DNA of 64,000 nucleotides from Daphnia carinata (lineage: Eukaryota > Arthropoda > Branchiopoda > Diplostraca > Daphniidae): the NCBI RefSeq assembly GCF_022539665.2, contig NC_081334.1, forward strand, positions 8,774,424 to 8,838,423. The letters run 5' to 3'. Positions 28,700 to 40,091 of this stretch are shown here, piece by piece; positions within the stretch are counted from its first letter, which is position 1, and every line of letters starts with the position of its first letter. The position numbers and the translations under genes are program-made. The notes beneath the pieces were generated by a model that saw nothing but the letters and a program-made list of their open reading frames with translations, ran no database searches and was not told where the DNA came from.

Positions 28700-29107
28700 G
28701 AGTTCCACTCAGAAGATCGGAGTCTCTTCTTTGATTTGTTTCGTATGTCCTTCAAAGTGTCGGATTTGTCGCGGCGGGATTTTGGTTACAAGCGGCCGGG
28801 ACTCAACGACTATTATTATTTGTATGTGTTGTTTTACTGTATTTATTTATTTATAATTTTTTTTTTTTTAAGGAATCATCTAGGACATGCGCGCTATCGC
28901 GACGTCTATCCTCTTTGCTTCGCTCGGTTTCTTTGGTGGGTGGAATCAGGCGATGATATTTATCATCCTACGCCAACCTCTTCACTTTTACAGCGGGAGC
29001 GTCTTCAAGAAGAAAATGATGACCACCTGGCCATCACACATGTCTCGCAGATCTACAATTATCTGCTTTATGGCGATCCTCTTCCCGAACGTGATTCCAC
29101 GGACTGA
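28700..29107 (+). CDS. Antisense accessory gene, copy in element C (partial)
   Basis: It is opposite to env and lies between env and the ankyrin gene. The recognised part begins after the acceptor at 28699 (EFHSEDRSLFFDLFR). An intron is predicted at 28822-28872 (51 bp, GTATGT...AAG, phase 2). After it come GHARYRDVYPLCFARFLWW and SGDDIYH, then a stop at 29105-29107. Alignment with the element B copy covers both sides of the intron: DR-LFF, DFG(F/Y)(K/R)R, YY(V/L), then ARYRD, FARFLWW. Codons differ mainly at third positions. Because the intron is a multiple of three without a stop, retention would insert a hydrophobic ~17-residue stretch. The 5' exon and start are not identified. Confidence 0.65.
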   Translation, partial: EFHSEDRSLFFDLFRMSFKVSDLSRRDFGYKRPGLNDYYYLYVLFYCIYLFIIFFFLRNHLGHARYRDVYPLCFARFLWWVESGDDIYHPTPTSSLLQRERLQEENDDHLAITHVSQIYNYLLYGDPLPERDSTD

Positions 29108-29400
29108 AGATATTGTTTGTTTTTATTTGTAGTTAATGTTTTAGTTGGAAATACAGAATTGTTATTTGAGTTTGTTTGTTCGTCTGTTTGTTTTTACTAA
29201 AAATTTTTCAAGTATAGTGACGGGGAAAAATTTTTTTTTTTTCGATTTGGTGGATTTAAAATGATAATCTACTTAATTATTTTTAAATGTTGGTAAGTGC
29301 ATTATTTGTTGGGAGGTGCTACTGTATTATGGAATTGACTAACTTGTTAGTGGATGATTCTTGATGGACTTTCACTTTTAATGACCTTGGGGATTTTTAT
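29108..29400. other. Element C spacer between env and antisense gene
   Basis: AT-rich. The part from 29294 matches bases 1-107 of element A, so it is ancestral 3' env-flanking sequence. No gene is seen. Confidence 0.4.
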
Positions 29401-32400
29401 TTTTTTGCTGAAGTGCTACTGTCTGCTTCTGGCATGCAGCGACATAGGTCTTCCTAGACCATGCCATACCCGACGACGTAAGTACACATGGTATGTTTTC
29501 CTGTACATCGTTTGGGTGTGTCAACTTCTTCGATAGATGGGTAGATTGGTGAATTTGGTGCTCTTGGCCGTGGTGGGCGCGTTTGACCTTGTCTTTCGGT
29601 TGACAGCTGTGTGGGTGCGGACGTTCTTATGAATGGTTGTTCGATGACAATGTCTGAATGATAATTTGTTTCTCGTGCCGGTATCATTGATGCGAGTTCG
29701 TGTTCTTCCTCTATGCCATCATCGTATCTGCTTGTAAAGTTCCGGTTTCCGCGGATATGTTCTTTAATCTTCGAGATGGGGTTGCAAATGATGAAGATCC
29801 GTAAGCATACGAGGAAAAGCACAAATCCTATCGCTGATAGACCTATTATCTTTAATTTGTCGAACCATGAGAACATATGATCTATCTGATTATCTTGTTG
29901 TTCTGACATCACAATATCTCCAACAGAATTCGAATTTCCTTCTTGCATTCTGCCTACTAGGTCATTCAGGATATTTAATTGTTCCATCTCCATTGTTTCG
30001 TGTGCTGGATGACTTTTCAGAGAGTAGTCGAAGTCATTGAGATGGAGTTCTTCAAATTCTGTAATTAGGTCTAGATTAGGCATGTGAATGCTAGGTTTCT
30101 GGCGTATCCAATCTCCTGTTGTAGAGTTGTGTTCCCAGGTGTGTGGATTTCCATTCAAATTCACTAACGGTGTTTTCCAAAAACAATCGGAGAATGGATG
30201 AATTGACCATCCATCTATTCCGATCGTACAGTTTTTTCCTTCGTAAGTAAAGAACGGTTGAAATCCACATTGTGTTTCATTTGCTGATATAAAAATTCTT
30301 TTGGCTTCGCATTGTTGAAGTGTCATTGCTTGACCTAAGCCTTGTAGTCTCGTGCAGATAGGTAAACCTACTGCTGCTGCGGCCAAAATTTCATTGGTCT
30401 GAGCTAAGATAACAGCCTGTGTTCTTTTGATGGCCGATAGTTGGCAATAAACATCTCGAATTTCTTTTGCGAGTTTGTTCTCGTGTTCTGTTTCAATGCT
30501 GATTTTATATTGGTCGTGCATCTTGCTTATTTCGTATTTAATCTTGTCGTTGAATTCTTCGATGTTTTTAGGTAGACCGCTTTCCAGATTTTCAGTGTTT
30601 ATTGACTCTTCCGTTTTCTGATCCATTAACAGGGACTCGGCTGGCGGTAAATTTTGAATATTGTCTTCTTCTATGGCCTGGATTTGATTTTCTTCTGTTG
30701 TAGACGTCGTTCCCGTTGTAGCTAATGGGGTCATTCTGGCTGTCTGTGTTGATGATTGTGAGGTCGTTGGACTCTCTTTCACTGTTGTCGTACTGTGTGT
30801 AGTTGTGCTCGGTTGGTGTGTTGTTGTTGAAACTGTTGTTGTGGATATTGTCGTAGTGGGCGTTGTTGTCGTTGACGTAGGTCTAGTAGTTGTAGTGGTT
30901 GTTGACGTTGAATTTATTTTAACAGTTGTCGTAGGCCTAGTAGTAGTGGTAGGTTAAGTGCTTGTTGACGTGATCATTGGCTTTGTAGTCGCTGGGGGTT
31001 TGGTTGAAGTTGACGTCATACTGGGCTTAGTTGTAATCTTATGCGTTGCTGTGGGTTTGTTTGCTGTTGTGCTTGTAACTGGCCTAATTGTAGTCGTAGT
31101 TTTTACCGTTGTTTTTGCCGTTATTGCCAATGTGGTTTTTATTGTGGGTTTCGTAGTTGTTGTAGCGCTTGTCGTTGTTGTGGATTTTTCTGTTGTGGGC
31201 GTGGCAGGGGGAGTGGCTAAAGCTTTGTTCTTTTCTGATTGGTTGTTGATCTCCCTTTGCATTAGTGGCGGTATAGATGGGAGTGCTTTCCCGTCCAATG
31301 GCTGTTGAGTGTGTAGCGCTATAATGGCTGCCGCTGAAAGTGTCCTTATTTGATGTGGGTTGCGATATTCAAAGCTAAAGTGTTGGTTTTTTCTGGAGCT
31401 GTGACAATGCCCCAGGCTCACACGTCCTACTCTTTGTGTTAGACATTTCCTATCTGATGAAGGTGAGTATAATCCAGTTCTATCTGTTGCCATGAGTTGT
31501 CCTGTGTGTTCATATGTGCCCCAGATTGAGCTTGTGTTGGCGCATTCCTGGAGGACGAGCACTGTTGTCTTGGCTTTTACACAGTTGTTCGTGTTGAACG
31601 GTCTGATGGTGAAATCAGAGGTATATTCGAAAGCTTGTCCTCGTTCTGTTGTTCTGCTGCAGTTAGCAACCGTAGTTTGTGATCGCATCAATGGGTCATT
31701 ACTGGTTACCAGTGTTCTTAGGTCTTCTTGACATTTCGTCCAATCCGCGTTGCATTCTTCTAGTGTCATCTGTTTGTTTATTCCGTGATGAGTCAAACAC
31801 TTTTCACTCGGTGCTTTCCCATTTTTCAACAATCCCCAGGCAATCATGTCCCAGATTATATTTCCGCTGCCGTGATTAGTTTTTAAAATTCCTCCGAATA
31901 TTGGCGAATTAATCGTTGTTGTGATCGCTCTTCGCTGTTCTTGTTCTATCTCCTGCATCTCCGCTAACGTTGTATCCGGGAAGTTTTGTTGGATTTCAGG
32001 ATTAGTATTCACAGTTTCAAAAATCCATTGTTGTGTTGCACCATTTTCATCATCCCTACATTCTGTTAGAGGGATGTTTTGGGATGATCCAAGCGTTATG
32101 CAAAGATGTGATTCCTGTGCGATTAATCGGTAATTTTGCTGGTCTAATATCCACCGTGTAGAATATTCAGAACAAGTGGCTGCAACCAGTCAATTTGTTT
32201 CTCCTTCGGTGACGCAAATATCGCTGTTTTGCATTCGTATTATTTGGTCAACGATGTATTCAAATTCTGACCCCAATGGAAGTGGGTCATCGTTTTTAAA
32301 ACGAAAGTGAGCTTTCATCGGGTTGCTCTCTCCGAGTTAGTAGATTATATGTATTGTGGCATTATCAATTATGTACTGTCCTTTTTCGTCTTTTTTGATT

Positions 32401-32580
32401 GGTTGTTGACGTCTCATTTTTATTGGTCCCCAGGCGTACGAGATGCTGTATAGACGTTTACCGATATCTTAATCTTTGAGAGGTGTGTTCAACAAGAACG
32501 TAACTTCTTGTTGAATCGAACGTTTCCGCTTTGAATGTGGAAGTTGTCTATAATCCTTGCACACTGGTGTATCTAGGTGA
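29401..32580 (-). pseudogene. env: Element C envelope glycoprotein, 5' truncated
   Basis: The main open parts are 30954-32012 and 29454-30782, in one frame and separated by a TAA at 30954-30956. From N to C: lectin-like repeats (CVKAKTTVLVLQEC, CLTQRVGRVSLGHC), a Thr-rich stalk of about 150 residues, a helical region (ELHEN-type KLAKEIRDVYCQ), CGFQPFF, DGWSIHPFSDCFW, a membrane span (IIGLSAIGFVLFLVCL) and a tail with PPRPRAPNSPIYPSIEE and CTGKHTMCTYVVGYGMV. A TAG at 29454-29456 interrupts GMV-EDLCRC. Upstream of 32012 several stops occur (near 32190, 32335 and 32468). The signal peptide end is missing at the 32580 junction. Confidence 0.8.
30783..31240 (-). repeat. Thr-rich stalk coding repeats (element C env)
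   Basis: Imperfect repeats of ACA/ACT Thr codons with Lys and Pro (TTTKPT-like), the same kind as 57180-57600 in element E. They predict a heavily O-glycosylated, mucin-like stalk between surface and TM parts. Confidence 0.75.
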
Positions 32581-33599
32581 GCTTTCAGTGCTTATTTGTC
32601 AACAAGTAGCTCATTGAAATATGCAAATCATACCATTCACCAAGTACTACTTTCAACCAACAACATTCAGTTTTTTTAACGTCTGCCGGATGAAAGGGCT
32701 CTGCGTTGATCATTTCAGTTCTAATTTAACATGCGTTACTATATCTCTTTCAGTCCTTGGCTGTTGTTAAAATTAAAAGAAGACGATGGCTTAATCTGAA
32801 CGCTGAATGGTGAAACACTGAATGGTGAACTGGTGTAGCATATATTTGAGTTGCATTGTGCAAATTTCAGAAGCATAGTTTCATTCGCAACTTTGAAAGT
32901 GAAAAGCTGCGCGAGGATCGACTGCTGATCAACCAAAAGAAATGTCACAGGTTCGAAGCACACAACAAATCACACTTGACTTAAAGCTTGCAATATTTAT
33001 TATTGAACAGGTTCCTTATTGAATGATAATTCTTAAAAAAAAATTCTAAAATTTTTTTTTAACTTAACGAGCTGCATCTCCAGTTCCGCTCCATTTTAAC
33101 AATGATGTTATAGTTCAATAACAGGTCAATGCCTGTATTTGGGAATTAATGGCCAATTTCTGAAATATGCAAATTCAGTTACAACTTCATATCAACAAGT
33201 CTCACATTATGTTCATGTGCTCGCTGAAAATTTTACAATCACACTTTGTTTTCGATTACACGACAGAAACATTAAATCTTCTGGAACTATTATGCATTCT
33301 AGAGAAACGATATCTTAAGTCTGATGTGCATATGAGCTGTCAACGAGTTTAACATGCAGCTGCAAGCTCTTGAATGTCGTATCTTTCAACAAGGTTCACA
33401 ATCGAGCAGGTAACACCATCCAGTATTCTCATTTAATTTTTGATTATTGCAGTAATGTTTCAGATAACGTTTACGCTCCTGACTAAAATTGTCAATTGAC
33501 AGTGGATTCCGGAAATTGGTCATATATGAGAAGGAGAATTCATTCAATGAGTACGATTTAAACCCGAAACGTTTGCGATTTCATTAGCGTAATGCTAAA

Positions 33600-34560
33600 T
33601 CAACGCTGTTATACAACTGACGAATGAACGTTTGTTTGCCGATTCATTCGTGACCCATCACCAGATAGCAATGGAAAGGTTGTGTAAGGATTGATAACAC
33701 AAAAATAGCAAAAACTACAACTGGCACTAGCGATAGGCTTAACATTTTGCCTACCCCTTTTTCGTCCCTCCTACCATTGATCGGATAGGAATAGCGTGAC
33801 ATTGAAATACCTGGAGTAGGGTTCGACAACCTGAAACACATTTCCAACTGCCACCGGCAAGTGCTTAAACATTTTTTCTTTCGAAGTTAAACGAACTGGA
33901 GTAAAAATGCATGCAGGATGAAAACGCAGATAGACGGAAAATCGCGAATCGAGGCCGGAAATTGGGGGGGGGGGGCTTGCCTACAGGACGAGAGAAAACG
34001 AAGTGCAGACACTAAATACTAGAATTCTCCTATTACCGTCCTGGGACGGGCCGCCATATACTAGTCTTCTCTCTTTATAAAAGCCAAAGGTCTCTTTGTG
34101 GGAGGAGTTTGTTTGCGTATCTGTCTGTGTGTTTGTCCGAAAAACCTAACGGCGTGCGCACGCAGTGATTGGTTCGTGTTCAGTCACCTGATTTTTTTAT
34201 ACCTGGAAAAAGGTACTACTACCCGAAAGAGGTTCAAACAGCCTTTGGCAAAGCTTAACATTTTTTTTCCCTTTTGCCATCTGTTTCGCCATTGGTCGTG
34301 TTGACATCACGTGGTTTTTTTTTACCTGGAAAAAGGTTCGACTACCTGAAAAAGGTTCGACTACCTGAAAAAAGGTTCGACTACCTGAAAAAAGGTTCGA
34401 CCTGCCTACGGCTAAGCTAGCTTTTTCCCGTTTTATGTTTTCCCTTTTTTTAGTCATTTCCAATCACCACATTCCGCATTTTAGCAATCCGTTTTCACCA
34501 TCATTGACACATTGACGTCAGACGAAATTCAGCTACCAAACGACGTAGACAAAAACGTCC
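33600..34560. other. Unidentified insertion in the 405-bp array
   Basis: It lacks the array landmarks. It contains a G-run (33966-33976), an AT-rich core and a segment starting near 34060 (CTTCTCTCTTTATAAAAGCC) that looks like the end of a mobile element, possibly Helitron-like; I cannot confirm this. A 20-bp minisatellite lies at its right side. Confidence 0.35.
34322..34402. repeat. 20-bp minisatellite, ACCTGAAAAAAGGTTCGACT
   Basis: Four tandem units, with related single units near 34200-34230. The unit is partly palindromic (ACCT...AGGT). Confidence 0.85.
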
Positions 34561-37500
34561 TGCTGTCATATTTTAACTATGGTAAGCGATTTCTTATACC
34601 ACATTTTTTTCCAAAATTCAACATTTCTGTTTGTTTCAATATAATTTTCATTTAAACAGGTGATAATTCAGTTGCCAGTGGTTTCTTTTGATGTCTCTTA
34701 GTTCTCCCAAAAGTCAGCCATTGGATGTGTTGTACTAGAAAATGTTTTTTTTCCCTGCTCATTTAAACAGGTAACATCCTACATTCAAATTTGTATAACT
34801 TATTTGCAGATATTAGCTTGCAACAAGTTCCATTACCCTCAGGTTAACGTTGTTCAACTTTTTCAACATTGTCCAGTTGAACGGGCTTGGTATTTCTAAT
34901 TCAGTTTAATTTTTAGATGGGTCAATGTTTGTGTTGACTAATTGACTGTTGCATACATTCCAGAACGGCAGTGGCATCACCTGAAGATTACAATTTTCTT
35001 TCGCTCACATTTGATCAACAAAAGGCAATGCCACCTTATAGGTGTACAGCACTACTGGTGCACGATAGTAATCTTTTACATAAAGTTTAACAAGACATGT
35101 TTGGCTTAAGGTATTCAACATTTATTTTTCAACAGGTACCTCAAACCTGCACAGATAAGCATTCCAAAGGAACCACTGTCCTCAACGAACAGTGTTGAAC
35201 TTTGTCAACCCATTTCAGGTGAACGAGATCTGCACTTCTACTTCAGTTCTCCTTCAACAGGTGTTGGTATGGTATGGTAAGCAATAGACTACTGTTTACG
35301 TTCACAAAAAGATAGTGTGGCTTCATATGAATCACACAAATTTTCTAATTACAGGTGAAGTATTACTTGAGTTGCATTTTGCACATTTCTCAGGCCCACT
35401 TCATTTGCAACTTTGAAAGTGAAGTAATACGCAAGGATGGATTGTTGTCCGATCAAAAGATATGCCAAACGCACAGGTATTAAACATTCAAACAAGTCAA
35501 GTTTTATTGAAAGCTTTCAGTGGTTTTTTGTCAACAGGTGCCTCATTGAAGCGGGCATTCAACAAATTCCGCCACACTAAACCAACTGCGCTCAGCTTTT
35601 TCAATATCTTCCAGGCGAAAGAGCTCGGTATTCTCAGCTGTTAACTGACCAGGGTAACCGATTTCTTTAAGCCAATTTTTTAGAACGCGTTTACAACCAG
35701 GTAATAACAGTTTTTAACCAGGTGATAACAGTTATGGGTTTTCCTTGACGTCTGGGCTTGCGAAAAGGGTGCCAAAACTAAACTAAACTCCTACTAAACT
35801 ACAACAAACCCGTGAGACTCACAGGTGCAAAGCACTAAACCAGTCACGTATGACTTGAAGCTCTCAGGGTTTATTCGTCAACAGGTAGCTGATTCAAACA
35901 TGCACGTTTAAGCAATCAACAAGTAATACCCTAATAAACCAACAGAATTCAGTCTTTTCCAACACCTTCCAGATGAAAGGGCTGAGCATTTTTACCTTCA
36001 GTTCTATTTTAACGTGCGTTTATGTTTTCTTCCACTGCTTTGCTGTTTTAATTTACCAACAGACAGTGGCTTCATCTAAAATCCTCAAATTTTCCCGTTT
36101 ATAGGTGAAGCATTCCCTTGAATTGCAATCTGCAAATTTAGGAGACACGCTTCATTTGCAACTCCGAGAGGGAAAAGCAATATTAGGATGGATTGCTGGT
36201 CCACTAAAAGAAATGTCATCGGCATAGGTATATAGCAGCATCAATTAGTCACGTTTGACGTAATCCTTTCAATGTTCATTTGTAATTAGAAACCTCATTG
36301 ATACGGGCAGATATTGAGGTTCAACAAGTACGACCATTCTCAACCTATGGTGTGCAACTTTTTCGACAAATTTCAGGTGAAGGGCTGTGCATTTCCAAAT
36401 CAGTTCCATTTTAAAGTGTTGTGGTGCTTCTGTTTACCAATTGGCTGTTGTATGCGTTTACACAAAGACATAGTGACTTCTTTGAAGATCACAAATTTTC
36501 TCACGTTTACAGATGAGGCATTCATTGATTTGCATTCTGCAAATTTCACTGGCCAAGTTCATTTGCAACATTAAAAGTGAAGATCTACGCCAGAATGGAC
36601 TGCTGATCGACTACAAGAAACAACAAACTCACAGGTGTCAAGAATTCAACAAGTCACGTTTCATTTCAAGCTTTCAGTAGTTACTTATTAACAGGTGCCT
36701 CATTGAAACGTGCAGATGTTGGCATGCAGTGAGTTCCACCATCCTCAATCAACAGAGTTTAACTTTGCCAACCCATCCAGGTAAAGGATATACACTTCCG
36801 CTTCAGTTCTTTCTCAACATACTTTGTGGTTTTGGTTTACCGTTTGGCTGTTGTTTACGTTTTCAAAAAATCGTTTTTTAAATTTGAAGATCACACATGT
36901 TCTCATGTTTACAGATGAAGAATTCGTTGAGTTGCATACTGCAATTTTCTCAGGCACACTCCATTTGCAATTTTCGAAGTGAAGAGCTACGCGAGGACGG
37001 ACTGTTGATCAACTAAAAGAAATACCAAATTCACAGGTGTCAAGCACTCAACAAGTGACATTTTATTTATAGCTACCTCTGGTTATTTGCTAATAGGTGC
37101 CTCACTGAAACGTGGAGAGGTTGGCATTTGACAACTTCCGCTAAATCAAACAACGGCGTTCAACTTTGTCAAACCAGTACATGGGATAGGGCTCTCCATT
37201 TCCGTTCCAGTTCAGACTGATGATTAATGAAAACAAATTCAAAATCAAAGGTGCAAAGCACTAGACAAATCACCTTTGATTTAAAGCTTTCTGTGTTCAT
37301 TTGTCAACAGTTGCCTCATTAAAACGTCCAGATTTTAGCATTCAACAAGTTCCTCCAACCTCAACCAACAACGTTCAATTTTTTCAAACCTTGCTGGCGA
37401 AGGCACTGTGCATTTTCACTATAGCTATTAACTGGTTGTGTTAAACGTTTTTTACCACATATTTTTTGTATTTCTGTTTTTCACCGAAGTTTTTCACTGG

Positions 37501-38186
37501 AACAGCTGATAGCATTCTGCGGCTAGATCTCTATTCTGCAGTGCACTCCTCAACAAACTGTGTATGCCATTTCATCGAAGGCCTCAATTACATTTGTACA
37601 GAATTGGTTAAACTTCCGGGTGACAAGTGTGACTGCCACGTAACCAACACATAAGGATCTGCGTTTCAACCAGGGACAGCAGTTTTCTTTGACTTCTGCG
37701 CTCGCCCAAAAGGATGCCTAAACTAAGCTAAGCTAAACCACCACTAAACTGCAAGAAATTTGAAAGTCACACGTACAAAGCATTCAACCAGTCACATATG
37801 ACATAAAGCTTTCAGTGCTTATGTCAACAAATAGCTCATTTAAACATGCACAGCATACCACTCAACAAGTGCGCTACTCTTAACCAACAGCATTTCGTTT
37901 TTTAACGTCCCCCAGATGAAGGGGGACATCTGCATTTATCACTTCAGTTCTATTTTAACATGCGTTATTGTTTTCATTCTCTGTGTGACTGTTGTTAAGA
38001 TTAAAAAGAAGACGGTGGCTTAATCTGAAGATCACAAATTTTCTCCTGTTTACAGGTGAACAAACGAAGCATATGTTTGAGTTGCATCCTGCAAATTTCT
38101 AAAGCATACTTTCATTCGCAACTTTCAAAGTGAAAAGCTGCGCGAGGATGGACTGCTGATCAACCAAAAGAAATGTCTAACTCGCA

Positions 38187-38610
38187 GAGTCGAAGCAGAC
38201 TTGCCGCGCTAATCAATTTTCCGATCTCGATCTTCGATCCGATGTTTTGAGTTTGATCGGATCGGAGATCGAGATCGAGGCGATCATTTTACCGATCATT
38301 TTTGTGCGACATCTAACGCTAAAAATTCACACTGTTTAACGAATTTAGCATTGGCTGTCACAGCGACAGTCACTGACGGCCATTGAGGGTGAACACTAAA
38401 CAGTTTCCCTCAATTGGCATTCGCAAAAATAGTAGTGAAAGAGAACCATGGGACTGCAAAATCTACAGCTAGATGGCGAAAAGTTTGATCGCTTAAAACG
38501 ATCGGATCGCGATCAATTTTTTGGGATCGCCGATCCGATCTCCGATCTTTCTCAAAAGATCGGATCGGCGATGAATTTTTGATCGCGATCGCGGCAAGTC
38601 TGATTCGAAG
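38187..38610. mobile_element. hAT-like MITE with GATCG-rich ends (408 bp)
   Basis: The element 38195-38602 has terminal inverted repeats CAGACTTGCCGCG / CGCGGCAAGTCTG. Subterminal regions are dense in GATCGGATC and related motifs. The flanking 8-mers AGTCGAAG (38187-38194) and ATTCGAAG (38603-38610) match at 7 of 8 bases. An equivalent unoccupied site lies near 32950 in another array unit. There is no coding capacity. An 8-bp duplication and CAG ends fit the hAT superfamily. Confidence 0.75.
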
Positions 38611-38783
38611 CACTCAACAGATCACATTTGACTTAAAGCTTGCAATATTTATTATTCAACAGATACCTTATTGAATAGAAATTCATAAAAAAAAAAAATT
38701 TTTAAACAAATTAAAAAAAACTAAACTAGCTGCATCTCTAGATCCATTCCATTTTAACACTGATGTTATATGGTAATGGTAAA

Positions 38784-39026
38784 TTAATGGTTATGGTAAT
38801 GGTCTGATGGTTTTGTTTTGTTTTGTTCTGACTCTTGTTCAAATTCTAAGTCCACAAGAGTTTTCAAGTGGTTCAAAAATTTTTCTCGGAGACCGTTGGG
38901 ATTTTGGCTGGTTGTGTCTGATTTAGGGAGTACGGGGTACAAAAGTGGGGATAATTCGTCGACAACGTTTGGGTACAAAGTATTCTCTTTACGAGTAGTC
39001 TCTGGTACGATATGATCAAGCGGCAT
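38784..39026 (-). pseudogene. gag: Gag N-terminus at the right side of locus C
   Basis: ATG 39026 reads MPLDHIVPETTRKE, then LSPLLYPVLP, as in element A gag. It ends after about 70 codons where ATGG-type simple repeats and the 405-bp array begin. The GGTAAGCGAATG donor precedes it. Confidence 0.7.
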
Positions 39027-39154
39027 TCGCTTACCTTTTGATGGTGTTCCTTGGCCTGGTAGAGCTGTTGGAGACTCGTCGGGGAAATGTAGAGCACATT
39101 CACTAAAATAAGTTACGGGTAAGAAACGTTTTACTGGACAACAAGTTTTTTAAG

Positions 39155-39171
39155 TCTCGTTGGGACCTCCA
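39155..39171 (-). promoter_or_regulatory. Primer binding site, tRNA-Gln (locus C)
   Basis: Same 17-mer as in A, F and E, two bases from the LTR end. Confidence 0.75.
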
Positions 39172-39173
39172 AT

Positions 39174-39377
39174 TGTAAAGTTTCCAGATCCCGTTTATTT
39201 GCAGTGAGTTGCTGAAACAACTCCAAAATACAAGCTATAAGATATGCAGTACTTATCCTACTACAGAACACAAATATTGAAGGTGAAGAGGGAGGAGATA
39301 CGTTCACTTTCACTTGTGAAACGCTTGGGGGATGTATTAGGTGTGGCTGTCTTCGGATAGTCTTTGGGCTCGTTACA
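39174..39377 (-). repeat. LTR at right side of locus C (204 bp)
   Basis: In sense TGTAACGAGCCC ... CTTTACA, close to the A and C LTRs. The TATA region is altered (GTAGGATAAGT). Unusually, a polypurine-like GGGAGGGAA precedes it (39378-39387), as if it were a 3' LTR, although a PBS and gag start follow it. Confidence 0.75.
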
Positions 39378-39387
39378 TTCCCTCCCA

Positions 39388-39860
39388 TCAGATATTGAAA
39401 CTCAGTGTATCACAGTATATTCACATTAAATACACGTATATTTGATGCTGTTTGAATGTAGATATGAAACTCACTGTATTACACTATATTCACATTGAAT
39501 ACACGTATATTTGATACTGTTTGAATGTAGATCACGAAACTGATTCTATAACACTGTATTTACATTGAATACACGTATATTTGATGCTGTTTGAATGTAG
39601 ATATTGAAACTCACTGTATCACACTATATTCACATTAAATACACGTATATTTGATACTGTTTGAATGTAGATCATGAAACTGATTCTATACCACTATATT
39701 CACATTAAATACACGTGTATTTGATGCTGTTTAAATGTAGATATTGAAACTCACTGTATCACACTATATTCACATTGAATACACGTATATTTGATGCTGT
39801 TTGAATGTAGGTATTGAAACTCACTGTATCACACTATATTCACATTGAATACACGTATAT
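39388..39860. repeat. 70-bp satellite, segment 3
   Basis: About seven monomers between locus C and the copia element. It ends ACACGTATAT, which supplies the TATAT target duplication. Confidence 0.95.
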
Positions 39861-40084
39861 TGTTGAGTTTAATTGACAAATTACTTAACTGCTGACACTT
39901 CGTTGATACTTCTTTATTTGAGATTTTACTCCGCACGTGCGGTCGACAAGACAAGTAGTTAGACACACATACAGTTCGTCTGAATTATAAGGGGAGAGCA
40001 GAGCAAAGTAAAAGGGGATACGAGTACAGCATCGCCAGATGGGTTATAATAGGTTTGAAGGAATATATATCATATATTTCAACA
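39861..40084 (-). repeat. Copia 3' LTR (224 bp)
   Basis: In sense TGTTGAAATATATG ... AACTCAACA. It differs from 44414-44637 at two positions near its end. In sense the tract GAGTGGGGA (40085-40093) precedes it as polypurine tract. Confidence 0.95.
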
Positions 40085-40091
40085 TCCCCAC

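Larger units (their letters stand above)
26682..32580 (-). mobile_element. Element C: 3' half of an env-bearing gypsy element
   Basis: On the minus strand it holds env (broken), an antisense gene, an ankyrin gene, a polypurine tract and a 3' LTR. It is cut at 32580 within the env surface region, where a ~405-bp tandem array takes over. A gag leader, PBS and LTR of the same family at 38784-39377 may be its original 5' end, because the satellite resumes within about ten bases of where it stopped. Gag and pol are missing. Confidence 0.75.
32581..38783. repeat. ~405-bp tandem repeat array
   Basis: Landmark phrases recur about every 400-410 bases: GCTTTCAGTG, TCAACAGGTGCCTCATTG, GAAGAGCTACGCGAGGATGGA-like and AAAGAAATG. 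They start near 32581, 32985, 35109, 35511, 35860, 36260, 36667, 37070, 37285 and 37806. Units are diverged and some are short. Each contains several ACAG|GT strings. Open frames are short and not conserved. The array is interrupted at about 33600-34560 by other sequence and at 38195-38602 by a MITE. Its origin is unknown. Confidence 0.75.

Noticed and set aside
33644-33847. 67-codon ORF with a hydrophobic stretch
   Set aside because: Short, unsupported by homology or repeats, in an unassigned insertion.
34060-34320. Helitron terminus
   Set aside because: Only a general resemblance; no hairpin plus CTRR end could be placed.
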